In this document: positions 10,291 to 22,760 of the stretch, in pieces
Layout: each line of letters starts with the position of its first letter
How positions within the stretch are numbered: the first letter of the stretch is position 1
Origin: Balaenoptera acutorostrata
Lineage: Eukaryota > Chordata > Mammalia > Artiodactyla > Balaenopteridae
DNA length: 64,000 nt
Assembly (NCBI RefSeq): GCF_949987535.1
Contig: NC_080065.1
Span: forward strand, 40,091,239-40,155,238
Direction of reading: 5' to 3'
The notes under the pieces: generated by a model
What the model saw: the letters and a program-made list of their open reading frames with translations, nothing else
Databases searched by the model: none
Told to the model about the DNA's origin: nothing
Translations under genes and position numbers: made by a program

Positions 10291-13200
10291 TCAAAATGCC
10301 TTTTCTCATAATGGAATGAGACTTTTAACAGATTGCAGGGAAGCTGAAAATTCCCCACACAATTTTGTTTGTCTTCTTTTTCAGGCCCATGCTCTCTGAG
10401 TCTTTTAAGCTGCTGTCTCTGCCTCCGGTTAATATTCCTGCCCACACCCACCTCTCATGCACCAAACATCCCCTGTGACGGTAATACAAACACTCTCTTG
10501 CTCTCTATTGCTTTAATTGTGAATTGCTTATCACAAACTTTTCCATAATATACTAGCTCACCCTTAATCCTTCCAGCTTCTGACTGTTCCTCTTTTCTGC
10601 CTTGTCTTGATCTTTAAATCTGCCATTCAATACTGTTTTCCTTTCAACTAAGATCCAGTTTTTCTTCCAGTTACAAGACCTTTAACTTCTTAGGTAAACA
10701 CTGTTCCCAATATGACTAGCCCTGGACCCCTACCTTGGGGCCATCCCTGGGCACAATTCCAGGGTCCAAGCTCACTCTAGTTCTGAGAGCAGGACCAAAA
10801 CCTTCTTTCAATAAAGGCTGTAGAACACTCTTTCTAACATTTTACCTTGTTCTCTCTCTTCTTTTACCTTCACTGTTTTCTTTCATGTTTTCAAAGGCAG
10901 AATTAAAGAGTTCCACACAAGCTTACATCTTCATATGTGGAGTTCATCTACATCTTCTTCTTCCAAGGCTTTACTAGAACAAAGTACAACTTTGTTACGA
11001 TCATGTTTTAAATCTTAGTGGTTTACTATCTTGAATTATACTCCAAATATTGTTGATGCTCTGGGCTTTGAATAGCCAGTAGAATTCCTGACCCTCTTTT
11101 TAGTCATTTTAATTATGAATTCTTTTTTCTGTACCAATGACATAGCTTGTTTTATTGTCATGGCTGATGTCCTTCATTATATCTAGTTTTATAGTTTTAT
11201 TGGACAATGTTCTCCATCCCCCTAGACTTTGATTTTAAACTTAGTATAAACCTGGCAGACTTCCAGATGATTCTGTGCAATATATTCCATAGCCAGGTGT
11301 TCATCAATCTGGAAGAATAATCCCTGGTGCAGCAACCAGATCCTGTCTGTACCTCTATTTATTTAGCTAACCATTATTTTTCCAGTCTTCTTTCTATCTA
11401 CAAAATCCCCAGCTCTTCTAAAGTGGGAACATAGATGAGACCTTCCTATCAACAAATCCTTTAGTTTTCTGCTTAAAGCTCTAATTCCTAGAACTGTTTC
11501 ATAAATTTCTTCTGTTAATTTCATTTATCCCTATTCAACATTGTAAGTAAGTGATGGTGAGTCAGAGGATTTATTCATTTATTTATTCTACTTCAAACTA
11601 CAGTTATTGAGTGATCATTGTTCCAGGTACAGTGCTAGGCCAGTAAATTGGTATGTCCCAGTGGGCTCTGCATGGAGATGATGGTATTCATTTCAGGAAG
11701 CAAGAACAACTACTGATTATCTGTGTAAGTTATACAAATTGCTATCTCCATTCTCCTGTTTCTTCCTTGTAGATCCAGTAACTAAGTTCTTCGAACTCTA
11801 GAAGACCCTTTTGTCTTTTCAAAGAAGTAGGGCATATTGCTTTCTTTCCAGAAATTATACATCTCTTCCCAAAGGATCCCTCCAGTGGATCAAATTTCCT
11901 TCTCCTTCCCTTCTTCCTTTGTGTAAAATTCTTCCATTGTACTTGATCTAGTTTAATTCCCCTCTGCCTTCTCAAAACCTCTTCCCTTTCCATTTCATGC
12001 TTAGGCTGCTTCTTTATGTTATCCAGGAAGTCATTTTTCTTTCAATATAGCAAAGGATAAAAATTCATTAATTTTTAAATTTCATTAATTTAATTACCTT
12101 ACAGCTACCAACATAATTTTTTACTTCTTCCAGAAAGAAGCCTAGTAGAGTCTTTATATCAATTTCCCCTCTCCCCTACCCCTAGGAAAACTATATGAGC
12201 AAACAAATAAGATGTGGGGTTCTTTTAGTTGGTCTTAGTGCCTTCTCATTTTCTGAACTTCCTGTGTGATTTTGATCAGTACCTACCACTAGTATGACAG
12301 CTTTTAAACTGTCAAATGTTAAATACAGTCAACAAATAGAGGCAGTTAATTAACTTTTTAAAAAAATACTAATTTTTCCTCCTGTTTTATTTCTCCTAGT
12401 TTGCTGGTACCTGTTGCATGATCTCCTTTGACTCCTAAAATTCCTTCCACTCTTAAGTGTTACTTTTTCGTGTATGGTGGCTGTTTATGAACTACTTAGG
12501 CCACTATGTGGTTGAAAATTACATATTCTCAATTGAGGACTGACACTTTAAAGAGAATTTTACATGGTATAGAAGGTACCATTGGGGCATGTTAAAATGA
12601 ACAAATGTGTAATTACTGGGAGACCAGTTTTACTATAATATTTTGTTTCAAAAGAGGAAAATAATTCCCTATAAAACCTGAAATAAGATTGCCAATGCAT
12701 TAAATAAACTGAAAAATTTTACATGCATTTCTAGTGGGAAGTTGATTCTCCTTTCTTTATATGGCCTTTGTAACATGTAAGCTGCGCATTCCTTTAAATT
12801 ATATACTATGCCCACAACCTGATGATAGAGACCCAAGGTGTCTGCATCAGATCAGATGTACCTTGTGCTGGTCATAAATGGTAAGCATGATGCACAAACC
12901 AACTTTGGCAGGATACATTTAATTCAGGAAGCTTTATGTCCATAATCCCCATCACGCAGCTCTTTTTTACATATGAAAGGAAATGGAAATTACAAAATGC
13001 CTACATTTAAATAAAATTAAGAATGTAACACAACTGAAGTTGACAAAAGAATTTTTTATTTTTTTCATCAGTGTGGTTTCAAAAAACTGGACTGAATTTC
13101 GAGGTCTCTGAATCTTTTGTGACTTAATTTAAAATCTTTTATTTATTTTAAATGAAGTAGATTTCTTATGATGTGAAAGGAGTAGTTGAGGATGGAAAAT

Positions 13201-14449
13201 TCTGAAGTACATAAGCATTATAGTTTTCATAGAATTGGAAGTGCTTTAAAATCGACCTAACAGGGACTTACGTGTTTGATTGGTACAGTTGGAAGCGTGT
13301 TTCATTTAGCCAGAAACTTCCATTCTAAAAAGTGCAATAGTTCAGAAAATGTGTTTACTGCTTTACAAAAGAATTCTACCCTTAGTTACTAGCATGCAAA
13401 CAAGTCCAGGATCAAAGTGTCTTATCTCCTGTTCAAAGTGTGTCCCCAGCTCTCTTATTGGTTTTGACATGACTTAGAGTGCTGTACAGTTAACAGTACT
13501 CTTTCCCACTTGAGAAAACTAAGTCCTGAATAGGTTAATTTTCTAGCTCACAGATATGTAAAAAGGATATTGAAGGATGTGTGCGTGTATGTCTGGTTTT
13601 TAGCTAAATTCGCAAAGTTATGGATAATAGGCATTAAGAATCTCCGTATTCTAAGGAGTTTCAAGGAGATGCCAGACACCACCTCCAGAGCTAAAGAAGA
13701 GGTGACCCACTAGGTCTTTCAACTCTTATCCTCAAGATGACTCTCAAGCTATATGAACAGAAGACTGGAACTTACTGAAGAATAGGTTTATGTATTTCAT
13801 GAGTTTTCAGCCTAGTGTGGAGTCTGGAAGCATTTCATCTTCTCTTTAAGGAAAGGACAGTGGCTGCTCTCCCGCTCACAAAACAAAGGATTCCAAAAAA
13901 TGCCAAATAGTAAACCGAGAGTTTCCTAAACAAGGGAACACTGGCATTTCATTGGATGTTTGCTGAGCATCAGAAACTTTTAGGCCTATTTCTTGGTGCA
14001 CCGAGTAGATCATGATAAGAAAGCGCTTTGGAGAAACTGACATCTTGAGTTCAGGGGCAGAATGAGCATATATTCTTGTTCTTGCTTATTCCTGGATAAT
14101 TTTAACTGTGTGAGTCAGGTTAAAGCAGCTACCAATAATAAGGTGAGAAGAGATTGTAGCAGAAAGAAACCATGCCTTCCTATTATTTGGCATGAAAATA
14201 ATGTATGAATCCAGGGCCAAGTAGATGTTGTGAACAGATATCAGGTATTAAGTAGATGTAGTGAAAGGTAGTCATTTTGGAGCCAACTTGAAAATACTTC
14301 ATGCAAGAGCATGACATGACAAAGTGAAGTTGCTGCAATCAATAGTTGAAGGCTATGGAGTGTGTTTCCTGGAACTAACAATGAAAGAGGTCAGGGTGTA
14401 AGAGGTCATGGTGGAAGGTTGTTTTATTTGTGCAAAATATATCTTTTCC
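10291..14449. other. Anonymous DNA, no gene seen
   Basis: About 4 kb of single-copy-looking sequence. The only repeat hint is a short L2-like piece near 11575-11660 (TATTTATTCTACTTCAAACT). No ORF here has a recognisable domain. The minus frame 11742-11993 (83 codons, Lys/Arg-rich) looks like chance. Confidence 0.5.
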
Positions 14450-14790
14450 TACCTAGGAAAAGGGTCATATTTCTTGCCCTATAGACTCCATGCTTCTACA
14501 TTGACTCGCTTTGCTAAAGGAATGTGAGCAGAAGTGGCATGTAATACTTCTCAGTTAAAACCTTAAGGGTCATCTTGTGTTTCTTCTGTAATGGCAGCAG
14601 CAGTTCGCAGATAAGGGCTGCTTCTTCTTTCCAAATCCCTGAGTCCCAGAATAAAGAAGCTGGGAGAGAAGATGATGCTAGCAAACAGAGAACATGTAAT
14701 GTAAATTAGTTATAAGCTTTTGTCATTGTAAGCCACTGAGATATGAGCCTGTTTGTTGCCACTGCACAACCCAGCAAAATAAGACAAATA
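14450..14790 (+). repeat. Old LTR-like repeat, family not assigned
   Basis: GGAATGTGAGCAGAAGTGGC near the start and TTGTAAGCCACTGAGATATG near the end are hallmark phrases of an old mammalian LTR-like family. A related copy is probably present at 42760-43205. I cannot name the family with certainty. Confidence 0.4.
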
Positions 14791-16269
14791 TAGTCACCCA
14801 GAAAGGGCATCAGTGGGAGAATAGTATGAATGTTTTCTGTGCAGGCCTCTAAAGAAACCATATGGGTATCCCACAAAAGAGCATGAATTTGGGTGCCTGC
14901 CCATTGGAGTCATCTGTGGCTACCTGTCAAGAAGGTATATACCTAAGACTTTTGTTCTTTTTCCTCCAATATTCTTTTTCTTCCCCAGAGTACCAGTGAA
15001 AAATGGGATATCTAGAGGCAGGGGAGTGAGTCAGAAAAATATAACAGAAGATCTAGAAAGAGTAAAAGAGCAAAAGATCTTCTTACTTCTCTCCTCTGCA
15101 GTATGGTTCAGGCCTGAACTTGGAAGGCAGATAGAGGCTTTTATTTGGAGATGAGATGAGAATTGACATTTAAAGTGGACTAGACTAGGTTTTATAATAG
15201 AAAAATGAGTCTTAGTGACCAAAATGGGACTCTTCATATCACATAAAAACCTAGGAAGCCAAGAGGTCTCAACCAAAATCTCATTAATCAATGCAGAATG
15301 AAGATCTAGGCAGAGGTTGGAAAAAATTGTACTGAGTGTACCCGACAGGGTGTAGATTGTTCAATATGCTTGTTATAGCTTATGTAATTTGTTGGTGACA
15401 GAGTTGGGACCAGAATCCAGGAATCCTAACTCCAACCACAATACTATTTTGAACATTTATTTCTTAAAGGATATCGTCTATGGGAATTACATTAATCAAA
15501 TAACAAAAGGCAAACTCAGCTTTGAGCCATGAATTGTTTGGCAGGACATAGTGTGAAGCACTAGAGTGAGCAAAATTTTAACACATCTTTCTGCCAGTGA
15601 TTGCACACTTTGGCTCCCTAGAGTAATAATGCATACCTATTATATTATGATTATATTAAATTTCTTTCTAAGGAAAAAATATTATTACCTATGTCCAGAA
15701 TTGTGTCTATTAGCTGTTATACTTCTATTTGCTAAGGCAAATATTTGCTAAACAAGTATTAAGTGCAATGCTGTATTGGATAATTTGTCTCTCTTTCTCC
15801 TTCCATTTGATGATATTGCTGCTACAGCAATGCCCTTCTAGCCAAGAACATTGTGTGATTATTGAATTTCATTTTAAACTTCAAGTATTGCCCACTGCTG
15901 TGAGGTAGAGTTTGGTATTAGGATCTAAACCAGAGGTCTGAGTTGGAAAGACATTTGATAGGGTAAAACCATTTTACTTTATTCCCCTGCCTAATGATTT
16001 TCTGCATTGAATGTTAAAAAATTTATGAATCCTGGCCAACAGGACTTTAAAAATATGTTTATAACATGTTCTTTCCCTAGCTTGTAAATAATTATCAACT
16101 TAAAAAAATTATCTGACTAAAACAAAATAATAAGAATAATTTTAACCTTTTAGCTATAAAGTAGAATAACTAAAAACGGATGCATGGAGTATCTAGGCAC
16201 CCTGATGAGAAAGAGAAAGCGTTGCTTAATGTGTAGAGAAAGGGTTGAAGAATGTCTGGACTCATTTCT
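14791..16269. other. Anonymous DNA, no feature seen
   Basis: AT-rich sequence with no coding pattern and no recognised repeat. The frames 15031-15291 minus and 15566-15751 plus are short and lack any motif. Confidence 0.5.
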
Positions 16270-16660
16270 CTATTCAAAATATTTGTTTAGTTTCCACTGT
16301 GCCAGATGAATATGTCAAAATCTCTTCTCTTAAAGAATTCAATCTGTAGGGGATGAGTGGGTGGGCAGGGAGACTCAATGAAGGTAGAAAAATGTCCTGG
16401 TAAGCACCACAAAAAAGGAGGTGGCAGGAGAACAGAGGATGGAAATCTAACTCTGCCTTGAAGTATTTCACAGAGAATGCCATACACATATCATAATGGA
16501 TAGGTTGAAATTACCCAGTGAATGATGGTGGAAAAGCATTAGGCAGAAGGCCACCAAACACAAAAATATATTAGCATGTCACAATGAGAGAAATGAATTG
16601 TAGTAAACAGGAAAGCAGTGAGAAACAAAAGTGAAGGAGTAAATAGCCAAAAGTATGTTA
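16270..16660 (-). repeat. Old L2-like repeat fragment
   Basis: GTTTCCACTGTGCCAGATGA, CTTAAAGAATTCAATCTGTAG and the following AT/AG-rich text follow the same old family as the fragments at 5450 and 17215. The 16742 LTR may have inserted into one original copy and split it. Confidence 0.4.
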
Positions 16661-16741
16661 GGTCTTAGATATTATGCTCTTTGTGTTTGATACCGTAGAA
16701 AATGGGTAAAGATCTAGAGTGTAGAAATATTATATGATTGT

Positions 16742-17206
16742 TGTATTAGTTTGTTAGAGCTGCTCTATCAAAGTACTACAAACTGGGTGGTGGATTAAGC
16801 AATGGGAATTTATTGTCTTACAGTTCTGGGGGCTAGAAATCTGAGATCAAGGTGTTGGCAGGGCTGGTTCCTTCTGACAGCTATGAGGAAGAATCTGTTC
16901 CATGCCTTCCCCTAGTTTCTGATGGTTTGCTAATAATTTTTGGCATTCCTTGGCTGTAGATATGTCACCCCGACTGCTACAAGTTCACATAATGTTCTCC
17001 CCGTGGACAGACGTCTGAGTCCAAATTTTCCCTTTTTATAAGAACACCAGTCATAATGCATAGTGGCCCACCCTACTCCAGTATGACCTCATCTTAAATA
17101 ATTACATCTGCAATGACTGTATTTCCAAATAAATTCACAATCTGAAGTACTGGGGGTTAGAACGTCAATATATGATTTTGGAGGAGACACAATTTAAACC
17201 ATAACA
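16742..17206 (+). mobile_element. Solo LTR, MLT2/ERVL type, near full length
   Basis: It begins TGTATTAGTTTGTTAGAGC and ends ACCATAACA, keeping the TG...CA ends of an LTR. Inner blocks include CAGTTCTGGGGGCTAGAAAT, TATAAGAACACCAGTCATA, CCACCCTACTCCAGTATGAC and TGGAGGAGACACAATT, in family order. It is an old endogenous-retrovirus-like LTR with no internal genes alongside. The flanking 5-mers (16737-16741 and 17207-17211) do not match exactly, consistent with age. The subfamily is from memory. Confidence 0.6.
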
Positions 17207-17214
17207 ATAATATT

Positions 17215-17660
17215 ATATTAAACATTTTCAAAAGATTATCCTGGTGGCATTATTGCAGCTGGCATTTTGGGAACAAGATAGGTATCAGGGAGATCAGTGA
17301 GGAACCTCTTGTCATAATCCAAGAAAGAAACAATATTGGCTTGAACTAAGGTGGTAACCACAGAGAGTGGAACAGGTTTTAGAAATATTCAAGAGGTAAC
17401 ATTGACAGAATGCAGAGACTAATTTTATATAGGGTTTGATAGCATAAAAGAAAGCTGGAATGATTGAGTTTTCTGGATTTAGAAATTGAACAAACTGTAG
17501 AATTATTAATAGGTGAAGGAATGTTGTAGAAGAAGGTTTGAGCAAAGATCATGAGCTTAGTTTTAAGGTGCCTATGGGACATCCAGGTGGACGTGTTAAG
17601 TGGACAATAAGATATATGAGTCAAAAGCTCAGGTTAGAGATTATACATTTGGAAATCAGG
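17215..17660 (+). repeat. Old mammalian interspersed repeat, L2-like family
   Basis: TTGGCTTGAACTAAGGTGGT, TTAAGGTGCCTATGGGACAT, CCAGGTGGACGTGTTAAG and AAAGCTCAGGTTAGAGATTA follow a long repeat known across mammals ('gtggcttggactagggtggtag ... acatccaagtggagatg'). It continues the fragment that ends before the 16742 LTR, so the LTR probably inserted into this older repeat. The family name is uncertain. Confidence 0.5.
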
Positions 17661-18644
17661 ATAATCCAGATGGTAACTGACACTGTGAGGAGGTAAGAAA
17701 AAAGAATCAAAGAAACAGTAATATTTAAGAATGGTTTCAGGAAAAGAAACCCATAATGACTCAGTATAAGTACCATAGAGGTAGCAGAAGAATCAGAAAA
17801 GAATAGTATTCTAGAAACCAAGAAAAGATAGTGTTAATAGAAAGGGAAATTTGTAGTAATGTTAACTGTAGCAGAGTTCCAGCAACTGAAAATAATGCAT
17901 TGGTGAGGTTAGCATGGGCAATTTCAATGAAGTATGGTGAAGATACAACACATGTGCATTTAACCTACTTGAACTCAGTTATATGCCCTCATTATTATCA
18001 ATAATAATAATAACAATTACTATTATTATTATTTAAATACTGTAGCAATTCTGCCTGACATCCCACTCAATGAGAATATGTATAAACGTCCAGGAATAAA
18101 CATCAGGAGATATATAACTTTGCTGATCTCCCAATCAGTTTGGGTTTTATATGGTTCTGTAAACTGAGAACCTTGTCATGTTATATAATTCCAGCGTTAT
18201 AAGTTATTTTAATTTTTGTTAAATTTCTTTGGCCCTTGGCCTTCAGCCACAAGTAACCTACTTATCAGCTAAAACAAAACAAAACTACCAATTCTTTCAA
18301 TATTGGGAGAAAAACAGGATAAGATGGATTTATTGAGACAGCAGAACAGTCTTCAATGTGGTGATCTCATAAAAGGTTTGCAGCAAATTTGCCTCTGAGA
18401 TTTTTACCTTGTGTGATGATTTTAGAACTTAATCTCTCTATATAACTCCATTTTACTTACAAATGGTGGTGTTTACTAATTGGTAGTGTCAGAGGAGTTA
18501 CAACCAATCAACCTCTGACATTGAGAGCAGAAAAATGGGAATAAAATAGATGGAAAATGTGAAAATGAAGTGAAACAAATAGAATAATTGGTTTATATAA
18601 ATCAATTGAGTTGGTTGCTTGACTCAATAAAATAACCTAGCCTT
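17661..18644. other. Anonymous AT-rich DNA with an ATT/AAT microsatellite
   Basis: No gene was seen. At 17993-18034 there is an imperfect (ATT)n / (AAT)n stretch that forms an interrupted inverted pair (AATAATAATAATAA then TTATTATTATTA). Confidence 0.5.
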
Positions 18645-18672
18645 TCAACTATTTCTTTTTTTTTTTAATATT

Positions 18673-18707
<35 letters not shown>

Positions 18708-18982
18708 TGGCTGTGTTGGGTCTTCGTTTCCGTGTGAGGGCTTTCTCCAGTTGCGGCAAGTGGGGGCCATTCTTCATCGCGGTGCGCGGGCCTCTCACTA
18801 TCGCGGCCTCTCTTGTTGCGGAGCACAGGCTCCAGACGCGCAGGCTCAGTAATTGTGGCTCACGGGCCCAGTCGCTCCGCGGCATGTGGGATCTTCCCAG
18901 ACCAGGGCTCGAACCCGTGTCCCCTGCATTGGCAGGCAGACTCTCAACCACTGTGCCACCAGGGAAGCCCTCAACTATTTCT
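18645..18982 (-). mobile_element. CHR-type tRNA-derived SINE with target-site duplication
   Basis: The SINE body is 18657-18970 in minus orientation. The head reads GGGCTTCCCTGGTGGCACAG and has the Pol III B box (GGTTCGAGCCC-like). The tail on plus is a T run followed by (ATTT)n. It is flanked by perfect 12-bp duplications TCAACTATTTCT at 18645-18656 and 18971-18982. This is the long, roughly 300-bp cetartiodactyl form. No Pol III activity is implied for a dispersed copy. Confidence 0.95.
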
Positions 18983-21059
18983 GATAATGCTATTCATGGA
19001 AGGAAAGTGTTGTCATCGCCAGTGGCACTCATTTTTAAGGAAACTTAGAAGGGTTTCATATTATGGCAGAATCATGTTTATAGTATCCAATGTTCAATTT
19101 CAGCACCCTAACACCAAAAACTGTAGGTACTCCTTTTTCCACACCTTTCCAGAGTCTCGGAATCTGAAGACAAAAATAAGAACTGAAAATTAGTTTATTT
19201 CTTTGTTTTATTTTAAAATCATTTAAGAATTAATCACTCTGGGATAGTTTAATCTCACAGGTAAGAACATGGACTACCTGACCTCAGAGGAATTTTTTTC
19301 ACTTTCATGATTCTATGAGGTGTTAGAATTTTCCAAGAAGGATAAATAATGGTGACTTCTGAATATTCATGAATAGAAACTATTGTGTTGTAGAAAGGGT
19401 ACTTTAACTTCATTTCCTTAGAAGAGAAATTGAATGGTGGTTGGTACACAGGAGCAAAAAATAGAGGTCAAGTTATGAATTTTGTACTTGATATGAAATA
19501 AGGAATGAAGAATGAGAATGGATAGCTAATTCTGAATATAGAAAGATGTTATAAGGGTGTTTCTGTGGGGATAATTGGGTCAAATATATTAACAATAAGA
19601 GTAGCAATCGGAAAGAATTTGTTGATGACAAACTGTTTAGCCTAACAAGGAGGAAAGGAAAAATATCCCAGAGGAAAATAAAAAAGAATAATTGATAATA
19701 CAATAGCAGTTAAATTCAACACAGACCAGTACCATGGAAAGGTAATTACAAAAAGAAAATCAGGTAGTTTATATATGCTGGTAGTTTCTTAATGTTCTGT
19801 AACCTTCCTGCATAAACATTTATGACCTTTTGTGGTCACAATGAAAACAACTACTCTTTAAAGTAGACTCGTTGGAGAAATAGATGAAATATTTATTTAT
19901 AAAATAAGTGAGATAAAGGAGCTATAGTGGGATTTAGTAATATGCTAATAAACTATTTGTGGAGATACTGAGATACTTAGATTAGTTCATACCATGATGC
20001 TCCAGAAATTTTGTTTCTATAGAACAACAGGAGAAGGTAAAGGAATCCTAAGAATGGGTAGGCATCTCTACAGAAAATGCCTGTTTCCAATCCTCAAGAT
20101 TTCAAAATTTAAGGAGAATTTCACAAACGTGTCTCAACAGATCTTGAGAATGACAGTGGGAAAAAGAAGGGGACACAGCAGAAGAAATTATCTTCACGAT
20201 ATAAAGAATTTAGAGAAGCTTCCCTAACTCTGGGATTAGAAGGCTCATTTTATTCAGAGTTGACATCTAAATAACAATAGGTTTTGCTGATTGAAATTTT
20301 TAAGTGTGGAAAGATGCTCACACAATTTTTTCTCATTATTTTAGTTTTCAAGTCTCAAAACCAAACCACTATAACTCAAAACCAGCTTAAATTTTCAAAT
20401 GAACATTTGCTACCAATTAGTTCATAATGAGTATTTGTCTGAAATGTTTAATGACCATAAGAAAGCTTTTAAAATTGAAAAACTTTTATGTTTAGGACTT
20501 ACCTTACTCCGCCTGACTTATTAGTGCACCAAGTTTGATCACCCAAAGAGTTCATAAGGTTTTAAATGTGAGGGCTTGTCTCTCCAACAGGATGACAGAG
20601 CTCCTGCCCCTGTTTAACATCTTGCATAGGAAATCTTTTAAACAAAGGGTGGATCTTAATTGCTTGTTTTGTACTTAAACCTCACACTAATCCCATTGCC
20701 ATCAATAGAAAGTCTGTGTGTGGAATTTGTGGGCTGCCCATTCACAGAGCTATTGAGAAAAGGAAATGCCCCTTTATTTCATCATTAAGGCCAGTTTTCT
20801 TAACTTTTTTTTTTTTTTTTTGGTCTAATTAGTACCTCAAAGAATCCCTCCTGACTTTATTGGGAATGCTTCTAAAGTTTCACTGTTAAATGCAATGTTT
20901 ACTCTAAGTGTTTCTGTTCTTAGTTGATTAAGACTGTTTTTTGTTTTTTACTCACAAATGAGTAATTTTATTGAATGCTATATGGCAAACATTTACAAGG
21001 TCATAGGATTTTTCCATCTTAAACCATTCAACGAAGATCTTAGAATAATGGATTTTCTA
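18983..21059. other. Anonymous DNA; a stretch near 20480-20790 looks less decayed
   Basis: No gene was found. The frame 19994-20227 plus is short and without motifs. The segment 20480-20790 has balanced composition and no repeat signature, unlike its AT-rich surroundings, and is followed by a T17 run at about 20806. Confidence 0.45.
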
Positions 21060-21680
21060 ATTTAGACTTGTGGGGGAGGGGAATATCCACCCCTCCCCCC
21101 TTCTCTTAGTTCTTTTGGCTGGTCAAATAATTAAAATGACGTAAGACAGATTAACAGGAGAATATCAAATTTATTACATATATATGGGGAATTCATGTAA
21201 GTTTGAATTCCAAAGATAGTAAGGCAAGATGAGGTATTTACATCATTTGGGACTAAGGATAAGGAGGTAGTGGTCTGGAACTTCTAAAGGAAGTAAAATA
21301 ATTTACAGGAAGACTGAAAGAATAAATGTTTGTTAAATGAATGTTTGCTGGGCCATCTAGAGACAATGGGGCACAGAGAGAACTTTGATCAAAAGGACCT
21401 TGCTAGGTTCCTTCCTATCTACCACACCTAGTTCATACTTTACGACAGTTATCTATGGTGATAGCTCCTTCCTGGAACAGGCCTTCTATCTTAAGGTTTT
21501 TTTTAAGCAGTTAGGGGGAAGTTCAAAGGTTCTTCCTGAGTCTTTTGGGTCTTGCTTGTTTTCAGCTTGAAATAATCTGCATGCCAGAGTGGTACATCTC
21601 TCAGGGTGGCCTTCCCTAAACCCCGGCAGAATCATCCTTGCATTATTTGGAAAACCCACTTGGTCATGACTTTTTTTTAC
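21060..21680 (+). repeat. Possible old LTR-like repeat
   Basis: GACGTAAGACAGATTAACAGGAGAA, taken in two pieces, followed by TCAAATTTATTACATAT and the block near 21600-21650 (GGTGGCCTTCCCTAAACC), resembles an old ERV-type LTR. The match is from memory and weak. A perfect GC hairpin sits at its left end (21072-21099). Confidence 0.3.
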
Positions 21681-21689
21681 TGACATTTC

Positions 21690-22760
21690 TGAATTTGATT
21701 TGATAATATTTTATTTAGGATTTTTGCGCTTAAGGAAAACTGACATTTAATTCTGCTCTGAATATTGAGTTTGTTCTAGTCTTAAAAATAAATTGAATAG
21801 CCTTTCCTATTTTTTCATCTAAGAATTCAAAATTATTGGCATAACATTGCTTGTAGAACTTCCTTATAATTTTAAATTATGGCCTTATCTGTAGTTATAT
21901 TCTTTTTCCTTTGTAATATTTATTTGCTCTTATCCTTTTTTCTCTAATCAATTTTTCCAGAAATACATTTTATTAATCTTTTCAAAGGTTAAGCATAAAA
22001 AATGATCTCCCATGTTACTTTACTTTCTACTTCACTATTTCAATTCTGTTATTTTCTTACTATTTTCATTGAATTTACTCAGTTTTCCTTTTTAGCTTCT
22101 TGAATTTAATGTTGGTTCATTATTTTTCCTTTTTCCCCTAATGTATTTATTGAAGGCTATAAATTTCCTTTTAAATAATAGTTTAGATGAGTTTTAATCT
22201 GTACCATTTCCAGTATTTTATATCTCTAGATATTTATAACATAAATACATTTTAATCCATAACTCAATTAGAATTTTTTAAGAATAATATAGTAAAAATT
22301 TTTCTTTTGCTGTCTTTCATAGATTAATATATGATCTACATTATATTATCTCTGGATTTTGCTAAAACTTCCTTCTTATGCTGGCATTTCAGCAATTTAA
22401 ATAAATATTCAATTCTTGAAAATAATGTATATTCTTTATTTTTTAAGACACAAAATTCCCTCATACAACTATTGGATTGATAGATGAATATATTATTCAA
22501 TTCTTTTTTGTACTTATTTTATGCTTTTTGATGTATCACTTCTTAAGAAAGATTTAGTGAGACTCTTTTTCGAATTGTCCTTGTAATGCTATTAATTTTA
22601 TTTGAAGTATTTCAATATCACATTGTTAGGTGCATAAAATTACACGATGAATATATCTTCTTAGTGGTTTGTTCCATTTATCATTATGTTATATCCTTAA
22701 TCCCCATTGATGCTTTTTATTCGAAAGTCTGTTTTTCCCCAGTTTTCATGCTAATAAAAG
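21690..22760 (-). mobile_element. Ancient L1/HAL1 fragment, antisense
   Basis: T-rich plus-strand phrases match antisense ORF2 of old L1s: AATTATTGGCATAACATTGC, TCTAATCAATTTTTCCAGAA, TTTATTAATCTTTTCAAAGG and GGCTATAAATTTCCTTTTAA. They occur in the expected order, and every frame is interrupted. The subfamily cannot be told. Confidence 0.6.

Noticed and set aside
18707..19048. Open frames across SINEs (also at 28576, 39534, 56283)
   Set aside because: They are translations of tRNA-derived SINE bodies, which are GC-rich and lack stops; not genes.
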